64,000 nt of DNA from an uncultured Sutterella sp. Lineage in GTDB: Bacteria > Pseudomonadota > Gammaproteobacteria > Burkholderiales > Burkholderiaceae_F. Below, piece after piece: positions 1-8,324 of this stretch (position 1 is its first letter; each line of letters begins with the position of its first letter). The DNA lies in NCBI GenBank assembly GCA_937906995.1, contig CALESB010000003.1:41466-105465 (forward strand). The letters run 5' to 3'. Both the position numbers and the translations under genes were made by a program. Below the pieces are notes generated by a model. The model worked only from the letters and a program-made list of their open reading frames with translations. It did not search any database and was not told where the DNA came from.

Positions 1-88
1 GGTAATTACGTTATGTGCTTTGGCATTACTAATTCGTGTTGACTATGAAAACCGCCTATTGATGCGTGGTAAACGGAGAAGAGAATGA
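1..88 (+). CDS. ftsW: FtsW, C-terminal end only (5' partial)
   Basis: The window opens inside a reading frame whose codons begin at base 2 and stop at TGA 86-88. The 28 visible residues are a hydrophobic stretch (LCALALLI) followed by a basic cytoplasmic tail ending KRRRE. FtsW, the septal peptidoglycan glycosyltransferase of the SEDS family, ends this way, with a last membrane helix and an RxDYENRL-like tail. The identity rests mainly on position, because ftsW directly precedes murG in proteobacterial dcw clusters. The stop overlaps the murG start as ATGA, so the two are probably translationally coupled. Only the C-terminus is visible, so the body of the gene cannot be judged. Confidence 0.75.
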   Translation, partial: VITLCALALLIRVDYENRLLMRGKRRRE

Positions 89-1167
89 GTGATCATAAAC
101 ATTTAATCATTGCAGCAGCGGGTACTGGTGGTCATGTTATGCCAGGGTTGGCTGTTGCTGAAGAGATGAAAAAGCGCGGTTGGACTGTCTCTTGGATAGG
201 CACTCCTGTTGGCATGGAAGGTCGATTAGTTGGTCAACGTGGAATTGAGTTTGATGCATTGGATTTCACTGGCATGAGAGGTAAAGGGCTGGCTCATGCA
301 GTCAAGGGTGCATTGAAGTTGGTGAAGTCATGTTTTAAGGCTAAAAGTATTATTGATGGACGTGATGCTGATGCTGTGTTTTCTACTGGTGGGTATATTG
401 CAGTACCAGCAGCATTTGGTGCCCGTGCTGAGGGCAAGCCTTTAGTCATGATGAATTGTGATGCAGGTAGTTTAATGAGTGTGCGTGTTGTTATGCCTGT
501 TGCACAAGCCGTGATGTGTGGTTTTGATGGTGAGTGTGCTCAACGCGCTGGCAAAAAAGCCATTGTTTCTGGCAACCCAGTTCGTCAAGAAATTATTCAA
601 TTACCCTCGCCCGAGAAACGATATTCTGGTCGAATTGGAAAAAAACACTTATTGGTTTTCGGTGGCTCGTTGGGAGCTAAGGTATTGAATGAAACCGTCC
701 CGGCAGCGTTAGCACTTTTCGATGAAAAGGATCGTCCGACAGTAACACATCAATGCGGGAAAAACGCAGTTGAAAATGTCAAGCAAACATATCGAGAGCT
801 AGGCATTGAGGCTGAAGTTGTTAACTTTATTGATGATATGGCAGCCGCTTATGCAAGGGCTGATGTTGTAGTGTGTCGTGCTGGTGCGACAACGATTAGC
901 GAGTTAACTGCAGGTGGAATTCCTGCTATTTTAGTACCTTTTGTTGTTTCGACCACTCAACATCAATTAGGGAATGCTCGGTATATGCAAGAGCATGATG
1001 CCGGTATTTTGCTAGATCAAAAAGATTTAACTGCACAAATATTGTATGAAAAGCTCAATGGCTTGAGTCGAGAAAGATTATTAGAAATTGCAAAAAATGC
1101 TCAAAAATTGGCTCATCTTGATGCGGCAAAAGCAGTAGCAGACACGATAGAACGTTTAGCAAAATAG
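85..1167 (+). CDS. murG: MurG, UDP-GlcNAc:lipid I N-acetylglucosaminyltransferase
   Basis: MurG adds GlcNAc to undecaprenyl-PP-MurNAc-pentapeptide (lipid I) to make lipid II on the inner face of the cytoplasmic membrane. The 360 residues match the family's usual length. Near the N-terminus is the glycine-rich loop GTGGHVMPG, and the donor-binding C-terminal half carries FGGSLGA and the CRAGATTISEL segment typical of GT28 enzymes. The ATG at 85 follows a strong ribosome-binding site (GGAGAAGAG) and overlaps the ftsW stop by four bases, which supports this start. It sits in the conserved ftsW-murG-murC-ddl order. The 110-bp gap to murC is long for this cluster. Confidence 0.97.
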   Translation: MSDHKHLIIAAAGTGGHVMPGLAVAEEMKKRGWTVSWIGTPVGMEGRLVGQRGIEFDALDFTGMRGKGLAHAVKGALKLVKSCFKAKSIIDGRDADAVFSTGGYIAVPAAFGARAEGKPLVMMNCDAGSLMSVRVVMPVAQAVMCGFDGECAQRAGKKAIVSGNPVRQEIIQLPSPEKRYSGRIGKKHLLVFGGSLGAKVLNETVPAALALFDEKDRPTVTHQCGKNAVENVKQTYRELGIEAEVVNFIDDMAAAYARADVVVCRAGATTISELTAGGIPAILVPFVVSTTQHQLGNARYMQEHDAGILLDQKDLTAQILYEKLNGLSRERLLEIAKNAQKLAHLDAAKAVADTIERLAK

Positions 1168-1277
1168 CGTTTCAATTTATCTAGGACAGAAAGTCTTTTG
1201 ATTGCTTAAAATTATCAGACTAAATTAAGTTTCTCGTCTGAGGGTCAGGTGCTCCTTAGAAGCGCCGAGGGCATTTC

Positions 1278-2678
1278 ATGAAATTCGCAATTAATCGTAT
1301 TCACTTTGTTGGCATTGGCGGTACTGGTATGAACGGTATTGCTGAAGTTTTTGTTACTTTGGGCTACCGTGTAACGGGTTCTGATATGGCTACCAATGCA
1401 GCTACTGAGCGTTTAGAAAGCTTAGGAGTGTCAATTTATCATCAACATGATGGACGCAATGTTCATGGAGCGGATGTGGTTGTCGTTTCATCCGCTATTA
1501 AGGCTGATAATCCAGAGGTGGTCACAGCTCGAGAGTTGCGCATTCCTGTGGTGCCAAGAGCTCAAATGTTGGCAGAATTAATGCGTTTTAGAAGCGGAAT
1601 TGCTATTGCTGGCGCTCATGGCAAAACCACCACAACCTCTTTAGTGGCAAGCTTATTGGCTGCCGGAAATTTAGATCCTACGTTTGTGATCGGTGGACGA
1701 TTAAATAGTGCTGGATCAAACGCCCGTTTAGGTCGTGGTGAGTTTATTGTTGCTGAGGCAGATGAGTCTGATGCTTCGTTCTTATGCTTGTCTCCAGTCA
1801 TTGCTGCAGTGACCAATATCGATGAAGATCATATGGATACATATGATCATAAGTATGAAAAGTTAGAGCAAGCTTTTATTGATTTTTTGACTCGCTTACC
1901 ATTTTACGGCAAGGCCGTTTTGTGCTTTGATGATGATAATGTTCGAAAGATGGCGCCTCGTGTGCCACGAGAAATTATTAGTTATGGTTTATGCGAAGAG
2001 GCTGATGTACGAGCTATTGATGTAAAGGCCGAAGGTACTCAGATGACGTTTACGGTTTTGCGTAAAGGTCACGCTCCACTGCCGGTTCGTTTAAATTTGC
2101 CGGGCATGCACAATGTTCGCAATGCTTTGGCTGCGATTGCGATTGCTACATTAGCAGACGTTAGTGATGAGGCAATTTCTCAAGGGTTAGAAACATTTAA
2201 CGGTGTGGGACGTCGCTTTACTCAATACGGGGATATTGCTTTACCAGAAGGTGGTTCTTTCCGACTGATTGATGACTACGGTCACCATCCTCATGAGATG
2301 CAAGCTACTTTAGAGGCCGTTCGAGGGGCCTATCCAGGCAAGCGAATTTTAGTAGCTTTCCAACCACATCGTTACTCTCGCACTCGAGATTGCTTCGAAG
2401 ATTTTGTCAAAGTACTCTCTAGCGTGGATGCTTTAGTGTTAGCGGATGTTTATCCTGCAGGTGAGGCACCTATTCATGGAGCAGATGGACGAGCTTTGGC
2501 TCGTGCAATCCGTTTAATTGGGACTACAGACTTGGTTTTTGTTGATACGCCAATGGAAATGGATGAAGCAATTCTTAAGTTGGCAAAGCCAGATGATATT
2601 GTCGTCACAATGGGAGCAGGTAGTGTTGGCCAGGTTCCCGTACGATTGCAAAAAGAATATAAATTAAGCCATTGTTAA
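1278..2678 (+). CDS. murC: MurC, UDP-N-acetylmuramate--L-alanine ligase
   Basis: MurC uses ATP to attach L-alanine to UDP-MurNAc, the first peptide step of wall precursor synthesis in the cytoplasm. The 466-residue protein has the N-terminal dinucleotide-like loop GIGGTGMNG (residues ~12-20), the Mur-ligase ATP loop GAHGKTTTTS (~112-121) and the C-terminal DDYGHHPHE motif. The start is ATG with GAGGG at 1267-1271. A short stem (GGTGCT/AGCGCC, 1248-1266) ends immediately before that ribosome-binding site and could affect initiation; this is inference. The next gene, ddl, begins 18 bp downstream. The related Mur ligase Mpl is encoded near 38 kb. Confidence 0.97.
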   Translation: MKFAINRIHFVGIGGTGMNGIAEVFVTLGYRVTGSDMATNAATERLESLGVSIYHQHDGRNVHGADVVVVSSAIKADNPEVVTARELRIPVVPRAQMLAELMRFRSGIAIAGAHGKTTTTSLVASLLAAGNLDPTFVIGGRLNSAGSNARLGRGEFIVAEADESDASFLCLSPVIAAVTNIDEDHMDTYDHKYEKLEQAFIDFLTRLPFYGKAVLCFDDDNVRKMAPRVPREIISYGLCEEADVRAIDVKAEGTQMTFTVLRKGHAPLPVRLNLPGMHNVRNALAAIAIATLADVSDEAISQGLETFNGVGRRFTQYGDIALPEGGSFRLIDDYGHHPHEMQATLEAVRGAYPGKRILVAFQPHRYSRTRDCFEDFVKVLSSVDALVLADVYPAGEAPIHGADGRALARAIRLIGTTDLVFVDTPMEMDEAILKLAKPDDIVVTMGAGSVGQVPVRLQKEYKLSHC

Positions 2679-2696
2679 TTGTTGAGGTAAGTTGTT

Positions 2697-3668
2697 ATGG
2701 CAAACGAAACGAAAAAACCTTTTGATCCAGCATCATTGGGTAAGGTTGTTGTCTTGTTGGGTGGACGCTCTAGCGAAAGAGAAGTATCTTTGATGAGTGG
2801 TAAAGGGGTTTACGATGCCTTGGTTGATGCAGGTGTTGACGTCACTCGCTTTGATCCCCAAGAACAATCATTGTCAGAATTAGAGAAGGGACAATATGAT
2901 CGTGCCATGATTTCTTTGCATGGACGTTTTGGAGAAGACGGTACGATTCAAGGTGTTTTGGAGTACCTCAATATTCCCTATACAGGTCCGGGCGTTCGTT
3001 CGAGCTCTATTGCTATTGATAAGGCTATGACTAAACGAGTTTGGAGTGCGGCCGGTGTTCCTGTGCCAAATGGTATAACTGTTACCAAGGACGATGATAT
3101 GAGTTTAGTTATTCAGTCATTGGGTGGTAATTTAGTTGTAAAGCCTGCACACGAGGGCTCAAGCATCGGTTTGACAAAGTTAGAAAATGCAACACCGGAG
3201 CAGTTGCAAGAGGCTGTCAATAAAGCTAGTAACTTAGATCCTCACGTTTTGGTTGAAGAGCGTATTTATGGTCGTGAGTTGACCGTTGCGGTATTGGGGC
3301 CAGCTCAGACGGCTCGTGCCTTGCCAATTATTGAAATCGTGGCTCCTGAGGGTGATTACGATTATCAGAATAAGTATTTCACTACATGTGTTCGTTACGA
3401 ATGCCCGGCTCAGTTGCCTGAAGAGCAAGCCGAAGAAATTCGTAAGATGTGTGAACGTGCTTATCGAGTTTTAGGTGGCCGTGGCTGGAGCCGTATTGAC
3501 GTGATGTTGACAGAGGATGGACGCTTTGTCTTATTGGAAATGAATACCTCTCCCGGTATGACGAGTCACTCCTTAGTGCCAATGGCAGCCAGCAAGATCG
3601 GTTTGAGCTATCAAGACCTCGTCTTGGAAGTGCTCAGTCAAGCATCGTTAGATAACAAGGATCGTTAA
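2697..3668 (+). CDS. ddlB: D-alanine--D-alanine ligase
   Basis: Ddl joins two D-alanines with ATP to make the terminal dipeptide of the wall pentapeptide. It is an ATP-grasp enzyme of 323 residues. The N-terminal domain carries LLGGRSSEREVSLMSG. The central domain has VVKPAHEGSSIGL, the nucleotide-binding and omega-loop region. The C-terminal end has EMNTSPGMTSHSL, with the metal-binding Glu and Asn. A ribosome-binding site (GAGG) lies about nine bases before ATG 2697. It is placed between murC and ftsQ as in most proteobacterial dcw clusters, which supports the ddlB name over a ddlA paralogue elsewhere. Confidence 0.96.
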   Translation: MANETKKPFDPASLGKVVVLLGGRSSEREVSLMSGKGVYDALVDAGVDVTRFDPQEQSLSELEKGQYDRAMISLHGRFGEDGTIQGVLEYLNIPYTGPGVRSSSIAIDKAMTKRVWSAAGVPVPNGITVTKDDDMSLVIQSLGGNLVVKPAHEGSSIGLTKLENATPEQLQEAVNKASNLDPHVLVEERIYGRELTVAVLGPAQTARALPIIEIVAPEGDYDYQNKYFTTCVRYECPAQLPEEQAEEIRKMCERAYRVLGGRGWSRIDVMLTEDGRFVLLEMNTSPGMTSHSLVPMAASKIGLSYQDLVLEVLSQASLDNKDR

Positions 3669-3679
3669 AGTTTCTTTGT

Positions 3680-4486
3680 ATGAAGCAGCTTGTTCGCAAG
3701 TTTCTGATCGGTTTGGGGATAGCATTTCTACTGGCAGCAGTCGCTGTCAGTAGTTTTCCCCACTACTTGATTTCACTTTTTGAAATCAAAGCCGTCGAAC
3801 TTGAGGGCGAAACATCTCATATCTCTACAGTGCACTTTAAACGGTCCTTGGGTAACACAATATCGGGTAATTTTTTTGATATTGATATCAATGCCATTCG
3901 CCAAGCTGCTTTAAGCGCTCCATGGGTAAAAGATGTCAGTGTGCACAAAGTTTGGCCAGATCGTATTCGTATTGAAATTAAAGAGCACAGGGCTTTAGCG
4001 CTATGGGAGGATGGCCGGTTGGTTTCTGTTGATGGGGTATTGTTTGCTGCTAATCCAGAGGAAGCAGATAATCCCATGGCATTGCCTGAGTTTTTTGGCC
4101 GTGCAGACATGGTTAAGGAACTAACTCGTCGATACAAACGCTTTAGCCAAATGCTAAGGACTGTAAAGCCTGACGCACGTGTAACAGAGTTAAGCGTTAC
4201 GGATAGAGATAGTTGGACTTTAGCAATAGCTTCAAAAGATATTCCACCAACGAGAATTGAGTTAGGGACAGAGAGAGAAAACTGGACTTTGGAAGATCGA
4301 TTTGCCGTCGTTATTGTGCAATATGATGAAGTGCAGGCCTTGATGAAAGGACCGCCAGCAAGCATTGATGCTCGTTATGAAAATGCATTTTCGGCTACAT
4401 TGCCGGAAAAAACTTTAAAACGTTATCGCTCTAACGCTAACCGTCGTCGTGCAGCAGAGGCTGTTGCGGAACAGTATAGACAATGA
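3680..4486 (+). CDS. ftsQ: FtsQ, divisome assembly protein
   Basis: FtsQ is a bitopic inner-membrane protein that scaffolds FtsB/FtsL and links early and late divisome proteins. The 268-residue protein has a short basic cytoplasmic start, one membrane helix (about residues 8-28), then a POTRA domain (FEIKAVELEG to about residue 105) and a periplasmic beta domain. The motif APWVKDVSVHKVWPDRIRIEI is characteristic of FtsQ/DivIB (only part quoted here: KDVSVHKVWPDRI). Its stop overlaps the ftsA start by four bases (ATGA), implying translational coupling. The ribosome-binding site is weak (AAGGAT, about 12 bases upstream), consistent with dependence on ddl translation. Confidence 0.93.
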   Translation: MKQLVRKFLIGLGIAFLLAAVAVSSFPHYLISLFEIKAVELEGETSHISTVHFKRSLGNTISGNFFDIDINAIRQAALSAPWVKDVSVHKVWPDRIRIEIKEHRALALWEDGRLVSVDGVLFAANPEEADNPMALPEFFGRADMVKELTRRYKRFSQMLRTVKPDARVTELSVTDRDSWTLAIASKDIPPTRIELGTERENWTLEDRFAVVIVQYDEVQALMKGPPASIDARYENAFSATLPEKTLKRYRSNANRRRAAEAVAEQYRQ

Positions 4487-5790
4487 AAGAACTCGCCAAT
4501 AAATCCATTCAGGTTACCGCATTAGATATTGGATCTAGCAAAATTATTGTGGTCTTGGCAGAAGTGTTTGCCGATGGATCCTATAAGGTGCTTGGTCACG
4601 GACGAGCAGAGTCCGAAGGTATTCGTGCTGGAAGCATTAATAATTCAGAAAGATTATTAGAAAGACTCAATGAGGCTTTAGAGGAGGCTGTTCGGACTTC
4701 GAATTTTAAAGGAACTTCTTTAGGGCGCATCAGTACAACAATTTCAGGCAAGCCAGTGACAGGCCGCAATTCAACTGCAGAGTTGCCTCTACCAGGGGCT
4801 GTTGTAACGCTCGATGACATGAAAAAAGTCACGGAGCGAGCAGAAGATGCATTAGAGCTTCATGAAGAAGAGCGCTTAATTAAATCTGAACGTCTTTATT
4901 TCAGAATTGATGATCAAACTGAAGAGCAAGCTATTGAAAATCCTTTAGGAGTTAAAGGGTCTCGCTTGTCTGTTCACCTGCATTCGGCAGTTGCTAGTGC
5001 AGTTAATGCTGTTAATAGAATTCAGTTAATTAATCGTACGAATTTAGATGTTTCAACGGTCTTGCCAGAAGGTTGGGCAAGCGGATATTCAGTATTAACC
5101 GAAGAAGAACGCCAAATGGGAGTGGTCTTGCTCGATATTGGAGCAGAAACCACAGACATTGTTGTTTTCAAAGGGGGCCATCCTAGATTTACCCATACTC
5201 TGAATTTTGGTGGTCGAATGATTACGGAACGCTTGGCTGGATACATGCACTGTCCAATAGCAGATGCGGAAAAAGTGAAAATGCGTTTGGACTTGCGTCT
5301 CCATGATGATGATCAGAAGCAAATTTTATTGACGGTTGGTCAAGAAAATGAAGCTAAATCATTCAATAAATTTGAACTATCCCATGTGGCACGACAACGT
5401 GTAGGGGAGTTAGTCGTAGAAGTCGGCAAAATTCTTTACATCAATGGTTGGTATACCTGTCAGGGAGATAATTATCCCTATAACACTCTTCCAGGAGGTG
5501 TTGTTTTGACTGGGGGTACGGCTTTAATGATGGGAATCGATGATCTATTTGCCGATGTCCCGGGGCCGTACCGTGAAACTTTTTCTACCCGACGTGGGCG
5601 TTCTAGTTATGATGGTGACGGATGCGTTGGATTAAATTCGCCTAGAGAAAGTGCGGTGATGGGGTTGGTTGCATACGAGGCACGACGTTTTATGTTGGGC
5701 GAAGACGATAAAGATGAAGGTACTTCAGACGATACGCTTGCAGCGAAAATTAAGCGTTTCGCAAAAGAGTTTTTCATAGGTCAATACTAA
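4483..5790 (+). CDS. ftsA: FtsA, actin-like membrane tether for FtsZ
   Basis: FtsA is an actin-fold ATPase that anchors FtsZ filaments to the membrane and recruits later division proteins. At 435 residues it is close to the E. coli length. Visible motifs include the first phosphate loop (ALDIGSSK), the second (LLDIGAETTDI) and the adenosine-binding segment VVLTGGTALM. The C-terminal end, AAKIKRFAKEFF, has the amphipathic basic-hydrophobic pattern of the FtsA membrane-targeting helix. It starts inside the ftsQ stop. The retention of this helix contrasts with the altered FtsZ C-terminus encoded next door. Confidence 0.96.
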   Translation: MKELANKSIQVTALDIGSSKIIVVLAEVFADGSYKVLGHGRAESEGIRAGSINNSERLLERLNEALEEAVRTSNFKGTSLGRISTTISGKPVTGRNSTAELPLPGAVVTLDDMKKVTERAEDALELHEEERLIKSERLYFRIDDQTEEQAIENPLGVKGSRLSVHLHSAVASAVNAVNRIQLINRTNLDVSTVLPEGWASGYSVLTEEERQMGVVLLDIGAETTDIVVFKGGHPRFTHTLNFGGRMITERLAGYMHCPIADAEKVKMRLDLRLHDDDQKQILLTVGQENEAKSFNKFELSHVARQRVGELVVEVGKILYINGWYTCQGDNYPYNTLPGGVVLTGGTALMMGIDDLFADVPGPYRETFSTRRGRSSYDGDGCVGLNSPRESAVMGLVAYEARRFMLGEDDKDEGTSDDTLAAKIKRFAKEFFIGQY

Positions 5791-5811
5791 CGTATGCAGA
5801 ATACGTTTTTT
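5789..5811 (+). terminator. Hairpin with T-run between ftsA and ftsZ (possible attenuator)
   Basis: AACGTAT (5789-5795) pairs with ATACGTT (5801-5807) over a five-base loop, followed by further Ts. A second small stem, TCTTGAT/ATCAAGA (5811-5826), comes right after. The stem overlaps the ftsA stop codon. It resembles a weak Rho-independent terminator and could set the ftsA:ftsZ ratio. ftsZ probably also has its own promoter in the following 100 bp, but I cannot place one confidently. Confidence 0.45.
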
Positions 5812-5914
5812 CTTGATGAATCAAGAAGAAATTGAGAAATTCTTACGATTTTATATAGCCAAAATAATGGGTTTTCGGCGATAATATTAGGATTGGTTTT
5901 GGAGGCAGATTCCT

Positions 5915-7270
5915 ATGTTCGATGTAGTCAATGATGAACCGCGTCAAACCGTTATTAAGGTTGTTGGCGTGGGTGGTGGTGGCGGTAACGCCGTAGAACA
6001 CATGATTGAGCGTGGTGCTCAGGGTATTGAATTTATTGCAATTAATACTGACTACACCGCCTTATCCCGTTCTCGCGCACATGCAACACTTCAAATTGGT
6101 AAAACTGGTTTGGGTGCAGGAGCCCATCCTGAGGTAGGCGAGCAGGCCGCCATCGAATCAAAAGATCGAATTCGTGAATTATTGCAAGGTGCCAATTTAG
6201 TATTCATCACTGCTGGTATGGGTGGTGGTACGGGTACGGGTGCTGCACCTGTTGTAGCCCAGATTGCACGAGAAATGGGCATCTTGACTGTAGCCGTTGT
6301 GACAAAACCCTTTAGCTATGAAGGGGCTCGTCGTATGCAACGTGCTGAGGAAGGCTTGTTGCGCTTGAAAGAGGCAGTGGATAGCCAAATCGTGATTCTC
6401 AATGATAAGTTGGAAGATGAATTAGGTGAAGATGCCTCCGTCAGTGAATGCTTCGCAGCTGCAGATGATGTTCTTTTCAAGGCTTGCGCCGGAATCACTG
6501 AAATTATTCAAACGCCGGGTTTGATTGGTGTTGACTTCGAAGATCTTCGTACAGTCATGAGCGAACGCGGTACGGCTATGATGGGTTCGGCCATTGCCTC
6601 AGGTCCGGATCGTGCCCGTATTGCAGCAGAGAACGCAGTTGCTTGCCCGTTACTTGAAGGGGTGACGCTTAACGGTGCTCGTGGTGTGTTGGTTTACATC
6701 ACTGCTAGCGAAGAAAGCATGAAGATGAAAGAAACCAAGACTGTGATGAATATCATTACGAACTTCACAGCTAAGGGCGCTCAAGTGATTTACGGTTCAG
6801 CCTACGATGACAGCATGGGTGATTCGATGCGAGTTACGGTGGTTGCAACTGGTTTGGATGGTGGAGCTGATCACGTTGTGCCACCATTAGAGAAGAAGGA
6901 AGAGGAGCGTCCTGTGTGGGCACAACCCTCTGCTAAGCCTGTCGCAGCACCAGCCATGCCTACTGTTGCTCCAGTAGTTAGTCCAGTAGCTCCTGTGCAA
7001 CCAGCTCCAGTTAAGCCGGCTCCCTCGACAAACATCTGGGATATGCCGGTTCAACAACAAAGTTCACCGATGCCTTCTGGGCAGCCGGCGCCAAATGTGA
7101 TGCAACCGACTGCGTCAGCTCAATCTGGTGAAGCGGTAAAACCTCAAGAGGAAGCTGAAGAGCCAGCACCTATGCCATTTAGTCCTGCTGAAGAAAAGCC
7201 TTCAGAAGAGACGGAAACTCGAGAATGGGCTCCGACCAATTGGTGGTCAAGCCGTCGAGATGGTAAGTAA
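5915..7270 (+). CDS. ftsZ: FtsZ, tubulin-like division GTPase
   Basis: FtsZ polymerises into the cytokinetic ring. The GTPase core is complete: VGVGGGGGNAV near residue 17, the tubulin signature GGGTGTG (residues 103-109) and the T7-loop region GVDFEDLRTVM. After about residue 320 comes a long Pro/Ala/Glu-rich linker (to ~435), longer than in E. coli; total length is 451. The C-terminal end reads EWAPTNWWSSRRDGK rather than the usual DIPAFLRRQAD-like peptide that binds FtsA and other partners. The start follows a good ribosome-binding site (GGAGG, 5901-5905). The GTPase identity is certain; the tail is unusual and discussed separately. Confidence 0.97.
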   Translation: MFDVVNDEPRQTVIKVVGVGGGGGNAVEHMIERGAQGIEFIAINTDYTALSRSRAHATLQIGKTGLGAGAHPEVGEQAAIESKDRIRELLQGANLVFITAGMGGGTGTGAAPVVAQIAREMGILTVAVVTKPFSYEGARRMQRAEEGLLRLKEAVDSQIVILNDKLEDELGEDASVSECFAAADDVLFKACAGITEIIQTPGLIGVDFEDLRTVMSERGTAMMGSAIASGPDRARIAAENAVACPLLEGVTLNGARGVLVYITASEESMKMKETKTVMNIITNFTAKGAQVIYGSAYDDSMGDSMRVTVVATGLDGGADHVVPPLEKKEEERPVWAQPSAKPVAAPAMPTVAPVVSPVAPVQPAPVKPAPSTNIWDMPVQQQSSPMPSGQPAPNVMQPTASAQSGEAVKPQEEAEEPAPMPFSPAEEKPSEETETREWAPTNWWSSRRDGK

Positions 7271-7295
7271 TTAATAGATCAAACTAAAATTCTTT

Positions 7296-7323
7296 GTTTT
7301 GCGCCGATTATTCGGCGCAAAAC
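7296..7323 (+). terminator. Strong 12-bp hairpin after ftsZ (no T-run)
   Basis: GTTTTGCGCCGA (7296-7307) and TCGGCGCAAAAC (7312-7323) form a perfect 12-bp stem around a TTAT loop, 25 bp after the ftsZ stop. There is no T-tract on either strand, so it is not a classical intrinsic terminator. It may be a 3'-end stabiliser of ftsZ mRNA, a processing site or a weak terminator. Confidence 0.5.
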
Positions 7324-7349
7324 GTCTCTATATCTTCTAATGAATCCGG

Positions 7350-7378
7350 TTGTGCTTTCGTGCTAATCGGTGTTAAAT
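7350..7378 (+). promoter_or_regulatory. Candidate lpxC promoter
   Basis: TTGTGC (7350-7355) and TTAAAT (7373-7378) are separated by exactly 17 bp and lie 34 bp before the lpxC ATG. The match to sigma-70 consensus is partial (about 3/6 and 4/6). Position after the ftsZ hairpin makes an lpxC promoter plausible. Confidence 0.35.
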
Positions 7379-7412
7379 ACGAAATTATTATTGCCAATGA
7401 AGCGTGATCATT

Positions 7413-8324
7413 ATGCTTAAGCAAAGAACACTGAAAAAACCATTAAAAATGGTTGGTATTGGATTGCACTCAGGTCAAAAAGTCTGTCTTACATTACGCC
7501 CTGCAGCCCCTGATACGGGCATTATCTATACGCGAGTGGATCTAGATCCCCCAGTTGTTATGCCAGCAGAGGCAACGCGTGTTAATGACACTCGTATGGC
7601 AACGACCCTTAATGAGGGCCAAGTAAAAATTTCAACAATTGAACATTTAATGAGTGCATTAAATGGACTTGGAATTGATAATTGCTATGTAGATGTTGAT
7701 GCATCTGAGATCCCTATTATGGATGGCTCAGGTGCTAGTTTTGTGTTTTTGATTCAAGCCGCTGGTGTGGTAGAACAAGATGCCCCCAAACGTTTTGTTC
7801 GAGTATTAAAGCCTATTAAGGTTGTTGACGGTGATAAGTGGGCGATGTTGGAACCTCATGAAGGTTTTAAACTTGCGTTCTCTATCAATTTTGGTCATCC
7901 GGCAATCGACTCTACGGTTCAATTTACGGAAGTCGATTTAGCAAAGACTACTTATAAAAGCGCTGTATCAAGAGCACGTACTTTTGGCTTCGTGCAGGAT
8001 GTTGAGATGCTTCGCTCAATTGGCTTAGCTCAGGGCGGAACCCTTGAAAATGCAGTTGTGATGGATGAGTCCAAAATTCTAAATCCAAATGGATTACGAG
8101 CTCAAGACGAGTTTGTGAAACATAAAATTTTGGATGCTATGGGGGATTTGTACGTTCTTGGTCATCCTTTATTAGCTCGTTATAGTGCGTTTAAGTCTGG
8201 CCACGGTTTAAATAATGTTTTGCTTCGGGCTTTATTGGCAGATCCTACCGCATGGGAATGGGCGACATTTGATGATACGCAATGGCCAACAGACTTCGAT
8301 CTTGAGAGAGCCAATGCATTGTAA
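7413..8324 (+). CDS. lpxC: LpxC, UDP-3-O-acyl-N-acetylglucosamine deacetylase
   Basis: LpxC is the zinc deacetylase for the committed step of lipid A synthesis. The protein has 303 residues from ATG 7413, the usual size. Metal-binding and catalytic residues are recognisable: the EHLMSAL histidine and the HKILDAMGDL segment with His and Asp. A GTG nine bases earlier in frame is possible, but its ribosome-binding site would be only two bases away. With ATG 7413 the GAAG lies 11 bases upstream, and the protein begins MLKQRTLKK as the family does. The presence of lpxC shows the organism makes lipopolysaccharide or lipooligosaccharide. Confidence 0.96.
   Translation: MLKQRTLKKPLKMVGIGLHSGQKVCLTLRPAAPDTGIIYTRVDLDPPVVMPAEATRVNDTRMATTLNEGQVKISTIEHLMSALNGLGIDNCYVDVDASEIPIMDGSGASFVFLIQAAGVVEQDAPKRFVRVLKPIKVVDGDKWAMLEPHEGFKLAFSINFGHPAIDSTVQFTEVDLAKTTYKSAVSRARTFGFVQDVEMLRSIGLAQGGTLENAVVMDESKILNPNGLRAQDEFVKHKILDAMGDLYVLGHPLLARYSAFKSGHGLNNVLLRALLADPTAWEWATFDDTQWPTDFDLERANAL

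Noticed and set aside
3817..4365. 182-codon frame opposite ftsQ
   Set aside because: It lies wholly inside ftsQ on the other strand, with low-complexity Ser/Ile-rich sequence and no start signal.
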